Of a stretch of 6,537 nt of DNA, positions 1 through 5,181 are shown piece by piece. The DNA is taken from NCBI GenBank assembly GCA_034433615.1, contig DAOUAJ010000029.1, forward strand, positions 1-6,537, read 5' to 3'. This DNA comes from DAOUAJ01 sp034433615 (GTDB lineage: Bacteria > Chloroflexota > Anaerolineae > DUEN01). Made by a program: the position numbers and the translations under genes. Numbering within the stretch: position 1 is the first letter of the stretch; the number at the start of each line of letters is the position of its first letter. The notes under the pieces are model-generated. The model saw nothing but the letters and a program-made list of their open reading frames with translations, made no database searches and was not told the origin of the DNA.

Positions 1-101
1 CGGACCAGGTCCTGGATGACCCGGACCGGCAACAATTCCTGAAACACCGGCAGCAGTTCCGCCGGGCCTGGCTTGGCTGGCGGCTGAGAGAGAGTAGACA
101 T
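1..101 (-). CDS. N-terminal fragment of unidentified protein, possibly an IS transposase (cut by window edge)
   Basis: Reading the minus strand from the ATG at 101-99 gives an open frame of 33 codons that leaves the window on the left. A strong Shine-Dalgarno (GGAGGAG, about 3 nt before the ATG) fixes the start; another in-frame ATG lies 12 nt further upstream but has no comparable site. The peptide begins MSTLSQPPAKPGPAELL and continues with a leucine- and valine-rich helix-like stretch containing ELLPV twice. That pattern (a short polar leader, then LLP..VI..LV) recalls the N-terminus of some IS4-type transposases, but this is only a resemblance and no catalytic residue is in view. That a protein starts here is fairly secure from the SD; its identity is not. 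Confidence 0.5.
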   Translation of the reverse strand, partial: MSTLSQPPAKPGPAELLPVFQELLPVRVIQDLV

Positions 102-269
102 GTTCTCCTCCATAATCGAGAATACAGATCCCAGAAAAAAGGATACCCGCTTTCTCTCAAAAACACCAGTCGCTCTATGGATTGTTCAAGCGCGAAAAGT
201 TAGTGACATTGGGCTGTAGCCTGTAGCACTGGGCCCCACCGGGTAGGTGGAAGGCCTGAAATGAGGTTC

Positions 270-294
270 CTTGAAGGGGCACAGCCCCTTCGAG
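270..294 (+). promoter_or_regulatory. Hairpin in the leader of the THEP1 gene
   Basis: Positions 270-280 pair with 284-294 to form an 11-bp stem (one G-U pair) around a three-base loop ACA; the core GAAGGGGC/GCCCCTTC is perfect. It ends 20 nt before the preferred GTG start at 315 and just upstream of its ribosome binding site. There is no following T-run, so it does not look like an intrinsic terminator of the usual form. It could be a leader structure affecting translation, a remnant of an upstream terminator, or chance in GC-rich DNA. If translation began at the ATG at 261, the hairpin would lie in coding sequence. Confidence 0.4.
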
Positions 295-314
295 CTTCCC
301 CTGAAGAGGCGACT

Positions 315-902
315 GTGAGCAAGAATCTGTTGCTGACCGGCCCGCCCGGTTGTGGCAAGACCACCATCATCGAGAAAGTCGTAGCAGCGCTGCCGCCGGA
401 GGTGGCGGGTGGCTTTCTGACTCGTGAGTTGCGCCGGGGGAAAGCGCGAGTCGGCTTTGAGGTGCGCACCCTCGCCGGGGGGAGTGCCACCCTCGCCCAC
501 ACGGATATCTCCTCCCGCCACCGGGTGGGGCGCTACGGGGTGGACGTGGCCGCCTTCGAGCGCGTGGGCGTGGCCGCGCTGGAGGAGGCCGTCGCCGCTG
601 GCCGCCTGGTCATCGTGGACGAGATCGGCAAGATGGAACTGTTTTCCGAGCGGTTCTGCCGCGCCGTGTTGGCCGCGCTCGATGGCCCATCACCCGTGCT
701 GGCGACCATCACGGCCCGTCCGCATCTCTGGTGCGACCAGATCAAAGCGCGGCCGGACGTCGAGCTGTGGACGGTCACCTTTCAAAGCCGGGATGCGCTG
801 CCGAAGCGGGTGCTGGATTGGCTGCAAGCTTGTTCGGCGAGCACTCCCACCCTATCTGGAGCGCTCAACTTCCGGCCAATATCTCACCCGCCATCTGGCT
901 GA
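315..902 (+). CDS. THEP1-family nucleoside-triphosphatase
   Basis: A 195-residue P-loop NTPase of the THEP1/NTPCR family, soluble enzymes that hydrolyse NTPs to NDPs in vitro and whose cellular role is not settled. Walker A is GPPGCGKT at residues 9-16, directly after the KNLLLT strand that opens these proteins. Walker B is RLVIVDEIGKMEL, with D102 and E103 followed by the characteristic IGKMEL. The GGFLTREL and VGFEV strands between them also fit the family. GTG 315 is preferred because AGAGG lies 6 nt upstream and the family motif begins almost at once; an in-frame ATG at 261 would add 18 residues unlike the family. The family core should end near VLDWLQ; about 24 further residues rich in Ser and Pro form a tail that overlaps the convergent transporter gene. 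Family assignment is secure; start and natural C-terminus are less so. Confidence 0.88.
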   Translation: MSKNLLLTGPPGCGKTTIIEKVVAALPPEVAGGFLTRELRRGKARVGFEVRTLAGGSATLAHTDISSRHRVGRYGVDVAAFERVGVAALEEAVAAGRLVIVDEIGKMELFSERFCRAVLAALDGPSPVLATITARPHLWCDQIKARPDVELWTVTFQSRDALPKRVLDWLQACSASTPTLSGALNFRPISHPPSG

Positions 903-1788
903 GGAGCACAGGCATTGTCAGGATGCTCAGCAGTGTAGTGGTGAAGACCACGATGGCCACGTAGCGCGGCTTGCAGTCGTACTGAGTAGCCAGCACGGCC
1001 GCGAGTACTGCGGTAGGCACCCCCCATTGGGTGATGCCCACCGCTCGCGCCATCCCCTGCATGCCCAGCGCATTGGCCACCACCATTGCCAGCAGCGGGG
1101 AGAGCACCAAACGGATACCGGTGGCGATCCAGGTGGGCTTCATCCCCTCTCGTACGTCTATGCTGGACAGTTGGACCCCCAGAATCATCAACATAACGGG
1201 CACGGCCGCGTTGCCTAAGAGCCCCACTGCGCGCATGAAGGGTAACGGTGGCTCTAACGCCAGTGAGCGCAGCACGATCGCGGTCACCGTCGCGTAGATC
1301 ATGGGCACCCGCAGCAACCCTTTCAGTGCGACTTTGACGTCAGCACTACCGCTGGAGGCGATGAAAACGCCCAGGGTATTGCCAAGGATCGCGTTGATCG
1401 TGTAATACAGAACGGCCAACTGGGCTCCGGCCTCACCGAAGGCGAAGCGGTTCAGGGGTATGCCGTAGTTACCGTTATTCAGCAACACCAGCGTGAGCAC
1501 AAAGGCGCTGGCCATGGCTCGCTCCCAGCGCAGGCCTCGCGCGATGAGGAGCCCCAAAACGATTAACGCCAGGACCATGGCCAGGGTAAATCCCAGGATC
1601 CGGCCCAGGTCTTGCCACTCGATCTGGATGCGAAATAATGAGTCAAAGACCAGGCAGGGCGTCAAAATGTAAAACGCAGCGGCAGAGAAGGTGCGGCCGT
1701 CGAAGGCCAAGCGGCGCCGTCCCCAATACCCCACGCCGGCGACCAGGAAGATAGGTGTCAGGATGTTCCAGAAGATTGTGAGCAACAC
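865..1788 (-). CDS. AEC-family transporter (auxin efflux carrier-like permease)
   Basis: A 307-residue integral membrane protein of the AEC family, inner-membrane secondary carriers related to plant auxin efflux proteins; bacterial members mostly export or exchange organic or amino acids, and the substrate here cannot be told. About ten hydrophobic segments can be seen, roughly at residues 5-21, 36-52, 64-84, 92-103, 122-144, 159-177, 187-208, 221-241, 253-270 and 276-298. Family motifs are the proline-broken FYILTPCLVF (39-48), NNGNYGIPL (104-112) and QWGVPTA (254-260) in the second half. Length is normal for the family. GTG at 1788 is the only plausible start together with the TTG after it, since an in-frame TGA lies 9 nt upstream; the SD is poor (AGGG about 12 nt away). 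It faces THEP1 tail to tail and the amidohydrolase gene head to head, so it is probably monocistronic. Confidence 0.88.
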   Translation of the reverse strand: MLLTIFWNILTPIFLVAGVGYWGRRRLAFDGRTFSAAAFYILTPCLVFDSLFRIQIEWQDLGRILGFTLAMVLALIVLGLLIARGLRWERAMASAFVLTLVLLNNGNYGIPLNRFAFGEAGAQLAVLYYTINAILGNTLGVFIASSGSADVKVALKGLLRVPMIYATVTAIVLRSLALEPPLPFMRAVGLLGNAAVPVMLMILGVQLSSIDVREGMKPTWIATGIRLVLSPLLAMVVANALGMQGMARAVGITQWGVPTAVLAAVLATQYDCKPRYVAIVVFTTTLLSILTMPVLLSQMAGEILAGS

Positions 1789-1820
1789 GGGAGTTCATCA
1801 CCCTGGTTGATAATGCCGCC

Positions 1821-1850
1821 ATTTTACCATGATCCCGATGACGATGCCAT
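1821..1850 (-). promoter_or_regulatory. Candidate promoter for the AEC transporter
   Basis: On the minus strand ATGGCA (1850-1845) and TAAAAT (1826-1821) are separated by 18 bp, giving 4 of 6 and 5 of 6 matches to the sigma-70 boxes. Transcription would begin near 1814, about 25 nt before the GTG start. The -35 box is unremarkable, so this is only a candidate. Confidence 0.4.
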
Positions 1851-1890
1851 TCGCGAGCCCGCGAACTTTGGCACTCCCGTCGGTCGCGAG
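1850..1890 (+). promoter_or_regulatory. Operator-like repeats around the -35 box
   Basis: A perfect 6-bp inverted repeat, TTCGCG-agcc-CGCGAA (1850-1865), ends two bases before the -35 box of the rightward promoter. The heptamer TCGCGAG from its left arm recurs at 1884-1890, directly before the -10 box and 33 bp from the first copy, close to three helical turns. Repeats so placed would suit a regulator controlling one or both divergent genes. No regulator gene is adjacent, and no known operator is recognised. Confidence 0.35.
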
Positions 1891-1896
1891 TATACT
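1868..1896 (+). promoter_or_regulatory. Sigma-70-type promoter of the amidohydrolase gene
   Basis: TTGGCA (1868-1873) and TATACT (1891-1896) are 17 bp apart, each one base from consensus. Transcription should begin near 1903 and leave a leader of about 66 nt before the ATG at 1969. Confidence 0.65.
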
Positions 1897-1968
1897 TCCT
1901 CCTGCGAAGAATCACCTGACCCGGACTCATGAATCCCACTTACGTGATAGCACTCTCAGGAGGAGATC

Positions 1969-3252
1969 ATGAGTGACCCTCTGCGCCAGCGGCTGCAAGT
2001 TGTTGTGGAACAGATCCCCGCTGTGGACATCCATTCACACATTGACTTCCGACGTCCCGCTGCGTCTGACATCAACGACATCCTCTTCTATCACCATATC
2101 GTCAATGAACTGGTTGCCGCCGGCATGCCTTCAGCGCATCTTTCTGCCAGGCTGTCGCCACGCGACCGCCTGCGGGCCGCTCTTCCATACCTGCCGTGCA
2201 TTGCCAATACCAGCACGTACTGGGCGCTCCAAACTATCGTGCGCGATCTATACCACCTGGACGGCTTTCCTACCGAACAGGCGTGGTGGATGGAGCTATG
2301 CGACCGTATCGAGGCAGGTGCTGCTGATCCCCAACGCGCCGCTACGGTCCTGGAAAGGTGTGCTCACATTCGGCGCACATTTTTGACATTCCAGTGGGAC
2401 GCCACGTGGGAAGGGCTGGATGTGCATTTGTTTGCTCCTACCGTGCGGATAGACCCATTGATCAACCGAGCATGGAACGACACCCTGCTTCAGGCCCTGG
2501 AGCATAGGACACAATATGTGGTCCACAGCGCAGCGGATATCAAAGAGGCCATCCAACGGCTGGTGAGTAGTTGGCAAGACCAGGGTGTGGTCGCTGTCGC
2601 CGTCTCTTTCGAACATGAACGACCGCGGGAGTGGTCAGCGATACCCCCTAGCAGGGTAGACGCCGCGCTGCGCGCCCTGCATCGGGCTGAGGGGTTGAGC
2701 GATGAAGAGGCAAACGATCTGAACGTGTTCACATTGCGCAACCTGCTGGCCGCCTGCGATGCGTTGCACATCCCTATGCAAATCATGCTGGGCATCCATA
2801 ATCTACCCCACGGTTTGCGCCTGCCCATGACGTGGCCGGATGCTCTCGCGGCACTGATCCCTCTCTTCGCCGACTTCCCCAACATGCGCTTCGACGTGGC
2901 GCTGGCCAACCCGGTGCAGGCTCACGAGCTGGCATCTTATGCCAAAATGCACGCCAACGTGTGGGTGGCCGGATATTGGTGGTATGCCCTGTACCCCAGC
3001 GTGATCCGCCGCATGTTACGCGAGCGCATCGAAATGCTGCCGGGGAACAAGATCAACGGCTTCTTCTCTGACGCATATTGCGTGGAGTGGAGCTATGCCA
3101 AAGCACGACTGGTCCGCCGTCAGATCTCCCACGTATTGGCGGACATGGTAGAGGAAGGGTATCTGGAAGAGGAGCAGGCTATCGCCCTGGCGGCTGAGCT
3201 GCTGGACCACAATCCGAGCCGTCTTTATCTGGAGGAAAGGTGTCGTGTTTGA
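1969..3252 (+). CDS. Amidohydrolase-superfamily protein, uronate isomerase-like
   Basis: A 427-residue cytosolic protein with a metal-dependent TIM-barrel hydrolase signature. The first strand ends in VDIHSHID, giving the HxH metal pair H22/H24. Likely later active-site segments are SFEHE (213-217), GIHNLPH (275-281), GYWWYALYP (335-343) and NGFFSDAYCVEW around D368, the probable C-terminal metal Asp. The stretch from the NKINGFFSDA segment to the NPSRLY end resembles distant uronate isomerase (UxaC)-like amidohydrolases rather than classical UxaC, which is longer (about 470 residues). The reaction may be isomerisation of a uronic acid or hydrolysis of another small substrate; nothing nearby settles it, as no other sugar genes are present. 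The start is firm: AGGAGG at 1958-1963 lies 5 nt before the ATG. The stop codon overlaps the -35 box of the hrcA promoter and no terminator follows, so read-through into the chaperone operon is possible. Confidence 0.72.
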   Translation: MSDPLRQRLQVVVEQIPAVDIHSHIDFRRPAASDINDILFYHHIVNELVAAGMPSAHLSARLSPRDRLRAALPYLPCIANTSTYWALQTIVRDLYHLDGFPTEQAWWMELCDRIEAGAADPQRAATVLERCAHIRRTFLTFQWDATWEGLDVHLFAPTVRIDPLINRAWNDTLLQALEHRTQYVVHSAADIKEAIQRLVSSWQDQGVVAVAVSFEHERPREWSAIPPSRVDAALRALHRAEGLSDEEANDLNVFTLRNLLAACDALHIPMQIMLGIHNLPHGLRLPMTWPDALAALIPLFADFPNMRFDVALANPVQAHELASYAKMHANVWVAGYWWYALYPSVIRRMLRERIEMLPGNKINGFFSDAYCVEWSYAKARLVRRQISHVLADMVEEGYLEEEQAIALAAELLDHNPSRLYLEERCRV

Positions 3253-3277
3253 CACCCTTCCGGCTTCATGGTATGAT
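3249..3277 (+). promoter_or_regulatory. Strong promoter of the hrcA-grpE-dnaK operon
   Basis: TTGACA (3249-3254, perfect) and TATGAT (3272-3277) have the ideal 17-bp spacing, and TGG at 3269-3271 supplies an extended -10 (TGn). The -35 box contains the TGA stop of the upstream gene. Transcription should begin near 3284, only a few bases before CIRCE, so bound HrcA would block initiation or promoter clearance. This is a housekeeping-sigma promoter, as expected for CIRCE-controlled operons, not a sigma-32 type. Confidence 0.85.
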
Positions 3278-3289
3278 GGCTTTGATCTT

Positions 3290-3316
3290 TTAGCACTCAC
3301 CCTTCGAGAGTGCTAA
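3290..3316 (+). promoter_or_regulatory. CIRCE operator (HrcA binding site)
   Basis: TTAGCACTC (3290-3298), nine bases, then GAGTGCTAA (3308-3316): an exact match to the CIRCE consensus TTAGCACTC-N9-GAGTGCTAA. The symmetry extends two more bases on each side (3288-3318), giving 11-bp arms. CIRCE is the operator bound by HrcA, encoded directly downstream, so this is autoregulation; repression is relieved on heat shock. In the mRNA the same bases form a hairpin at the extreme 5' end. Confidence 0.97.
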
Positions 3317-3349
3317 AAGACACGCAAAGTGTGTCTGCGGATGAGGTTT

Positions 3350-4384
3350 ATGGGATTCCTAACACCCAGACGACAAACGATCCTCGGGTTGGTGGTGCGC
3401 GCTTATATTGAGACCGCCCAGCCGGTAGGATCTAAAGCCATTGTTGAGCGTTATGGTTTAAAGTATAGCCCTGCCACGATCCGCAACGAGTTAGCTATGC
3501 TGGAAGAGATGGGCTACCTGACCCATCCTCACACTTCGGCTGGGCGTGTACCCACGGAGGAAGGATACCGCTATTTCGTCGAACACTTGCTAGGCGAGGT
3601 GGAGCTGCCGTTAAGCGACCGGCTGATGATCCAGCACCAGTTCCATCAGGCCCGGCTAGATCTGGACCAATGGGCGCGGTTGGCAGCAGCGGTGCTGGCC
3701 CATACGGCGCGCGAGGCTGCTCTGGCTACCGTGCCTACCGTCCCTCAGAGCCGGTTTAAGCATCTGGAACTCATCTCATTGCACGATACAGTTGTCCTGC
3801 TGGTGTTGGTGCTCATGGGCGGCACGGTGAAACAACAAATGCTGACCCTGGATGGCCCCGTCTCGCAGGAACAGCTCAGCCGTATCTCCAATGAACTGAA
3901 TGCGCGTTTGAGCGGCGCGACCAGTGAGGAGCTGGCCGATCGGGCGGCCAACATGACCGACCTGGGAAGTCAAGTCGTTGCGCTGGTGCGAGACATCATG
4001 CGCCGGGCAGACGGCCGCATCAGCGACCAGATTTACCATGAGGGGCTGGCCCATCTGTTGGAGGAGCCGGAATTTGTCGGGCGGGAGTCAGCGCGGCGAA
4101 TTATTCGGGTCTTGGAAGAGCGTCCGCTCTTAGATTCCATCCTGGCCCACCTGCAAGACATCAATACTGTCCAGGTGATCATCGGTGGCGAGGGGCGGTG
4201 GGAGGCGTTACGAGACCTCAGCCTGGTCCTCTCCCGTTACGGGCTGGAGCAGGGTGCTACGGGCATTCTGGGCGTCGTTGGCCCTATCCGCATGCCTTAC
4301 GCGCGAGCGATCTCTGCCGTACGTTACGTCTCGGCACTGATGAGTGATCTACTGCAGGAATGGTACGGCTACGAGTCAGGCTAA
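3350..4384 (+). CDS. hrcA: Heat-inducible transcription repressor HrcA
   Basis: HrcA binds CIRCE as a dimer and represses class I heat-shock genes; in the family its activity depends on the GroEL chaperonin. The 344-residue protein has the N-terminal winged helix, with helix-turn-helix region PVGSKAIVERYG (25-36), recognition segment SPATIRNELAMLEEMGYL (40-57) and wing HTSAGRVPTEEGYRYFV (61-77). The GAF-like dimerisation and regulatory region follows, and the C-terminal family block VGPIRMPYARAISAV ends near residue 324; many homologues have TRMDY where this has IRMPY. Length is normal. Start choice is open: ATG 3350 is preferred, with GAGG 3 nt upstream and family-like MGFLTPRRQ, similar to the short SD spacing of dnaK below; ATG 3341 or GTG 3329 would add 3 or 7 residues. 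It is first in the operon and 88 nt before grpE. Confidence 0.96.
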   Translation: MGFLTPRRQTILGLVVRAYIETAQPVGSKAIVERYGLKYSPATIRNELAMLEEMGYLTHPHTSAGRVPTEEGYRYFVEHLLGEVELPLSDRLMIQHQFHQARLDLDQWARLAAAVLAHTAREAALATVPTVPQSRFKHLELISLHDTVVLLVLVLMGGTVKQQMLTLDGPVSQEQLSRISNELNARLSGATSEELADRAANMTDLGSQVVALVRDIMRRADGRISDQIYHEGLAHLLEEPEFVGRESARRIIRVLEERPLLDSILAHLQDINTVQVIIGGEGRWEALRDLSLVLSRYGLEQGATGILGVVGPIRMPYARAISAVRYVSALMSDLLQEWYGYESG

Positions 4385-4390
4385 AAATCG

Positions 4391-4448
4391 GCGTGAAACG
4401 TGATGCGTGAGCACATCATCACGTATCACGTTTTACGCATTACGTTTT
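4391..4448 (+). repeat. REP-like palindromic repeat with a 20-bp hairpin, between hrcA and grpE
   Basis: Positions 4391-4410 pair with 4419-4438 along the whole 20 bp (18 Watson-Crick pairs and 2 G-U) around an 8-nt loop. The right arm continues as a tandem repeat: the 14-mer at 4421-4434 (ACGTATCACGTTTT) recurs at 4435-4448 with two changes, and the left arm is an inverted copy of the same unit. So there are three copies of one 14-nt motif, one inverted. The hairpin starts 7 nt after the hrcA stop. It has no T-run of terminator type, and grpE and dnaK depend on transcription passing through it. A dispersed REP-like element or an mRNA processing or stability site are the likeliest readings. 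Confidence 0.75.
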
Positions 4449-4472
4449 CCGTACGGAGGTTGTGTATCGGAT

Positions 4473-5096
4473 ATGAACAGTGAGGAGCGCGATAACACCC
4501 AGACAGTCATTGAGGAACCACGAGGGGCAGAAGAGACGCCGGTGCAAGCCCTTTTGGAGGCCACAGGTGTTGCGGTTAGCGCAGAAGGTGAGATGGCTCC
4601 GGAGATACCTCCAGAAAAGGTACTTGAGGAGCGCGTCGCCGTGATGGAGGCGGAGTTGCTCAGGGTTCGCGGCCAGGCGGAGGAGTATCTGGACCAATGG
4701 CGGCGCACCGCAGCCGAATTTGCGAACTACCGCAAGCGGCAGGAGCGCGACCAGGCGGAGTTCATCAAACAGGCCAGCGCCGCGTTGATCAGCAAGCTCC
4801 TCCCTGTCCTGGACGATTTCGATCTGGCGTTTGAGCATCTGGCTGAGCAATCGGTGAACGGCACCTGGGTAGAGGGATTTGCCCTCATCCGTCATAAGCT
4901 GCAAACGATCCTGGAGCAAGAGGGGGTTTCCCTCATCGAAACCATAGGTCAGCCGTTCGATCCTACTCTGCATGAGGCAGTCACTTACGAAGAGAGTGCA
5001 GAGGTGGAAAGTGGGCATATCATCGCCGAGCTGCGCAAGGGATACCGGCTGGGCGACCGGGTACTGCGACCAGCCATGGTGCGGGTCGCTCGTTAA
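4473..5096 (+). CDS. grpE: Nucleotide exchange factor GrpE
   Basis: GrpE is a cytosolic dimer that speeds ADP release from DnaK, resetting the chaperone for another cycle, and often acts as a thermosensor. The 207-residue protein has an acidic, probably disordered N-terminus (1-45), a long coiled-coil helix (about 48-100) that includes the conserved QWRRTAAEFANYRKRQERD, the four-helix-bundle part LLPVLDDFDLAFEHL (109-123), and the C-terminal beta domain that contacts the DnaK nucleotide domain, with FDPTLHEAV (162-170) and GYRLGDRVLRPAMVRV (190-205). ATG 4473 is chosen because longer in-frame forms would start in the upstream repeat (GTG 4407). The GGAGG at 4455-4459 is 13 nt from this ATG, farther than usual, and no in-frame start codon lies nearer to it. 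The next gene, dnaK, starts 85 nt downstream. Confidence 0.96.
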   Translation: MNSEERDNTQTVIEEPRGAEETPVQALLEATGVAVSAEGEMAPEIPPEKVLEERVAVMEAELLRVRGQAEEYLDQWRRTAAEFANYRKRQERDQAEFIKQASAALISKLLPVLDDFDLAFEHLAEQSVNGTWVEGFALIRHKLQTILEQEGVSLIETIGQPFDPTLHEAVTYEESAEVESGHIIAELRKGYRLGDRVLRPAMVRVAR

Positions 5097-5098
5097 TA

Positions 5099-5145
5099 GC
5101 CATCAGCCATCAGCCGTCAGCTTAGGGCTGAATACTGATGGTTGA
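5099..5145 (+). repeat. Heptamer-repeat hairpin between grpE and dnaK
   Basis: Three tandem heptamers, GCCATCA, GCCATCA and GCCGTCA, fill 5099-5119. Their complement follows in degenerate form, so that 5103-5113 pairs with 5135-5145 (11 bp, one G-U) and 5117-5121 with 5127-5131 (5 bp), separated by a 3x3 internal loop and closed by a 5-nt loop. The stem starts 7 nt after the grpE stop. There is no T-run, so it is unlikely to end transcription before dnaK. The sequence differs from the repeat between hrcA and grpE. It looks like a short dispersed palindromic element, possibly now serving as an mRNA structure. Confidence 0.65.
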
Positions 5146-5181
5146 ACGCTGAGATTGGCTGCTTCACGATGTGGAGGTTAT

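Noticed and set aside
182..237. Possible plus-strand promoter before the THEP1 gene (TTGTTC or TTGGGC as -35).
   Set aside because: No acceptable -10 box is found at 16-18 bp from either hexamer.
424..1218. Plus-strand 264-codon open frame across the THEP1 and transporter genes.
   Set aside because: It is a GC-rich shadow: low-complexity Arg/Pro/Ser/His composition, spanning two recognised genes in other frames.
1643..1939. Minus-strand 98-codon frame covering the divergent intergenic region.
   Set aside because: It overlaps the transporter in another frame, covers the promoter elements and has no protein-like features.
4391..4450. Hairpin after hrcA read as an intrinsic terminator.
   Set aside because: It lacks a downstream U-run (short TTTT groups are interrupted by ACG units), the stem is not especially GC-rich, and grpE and dnaK have no convincing promoter of their own.
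4391..5145. Tandem repeats considered as a CRISPR array.
   Set aside because: The units are only 7 and 14 nt, are contiguous without spacers, and differ between the two gaps; no cas gene is present.
5142..5170. Possible internal promoter for dnaK (TTGAAC, 17 bp, CACGAT).
   Set aside because: The -10 box matches only 3 of 6 bases, and the start site would fall within the dnaK ribosome binding site.
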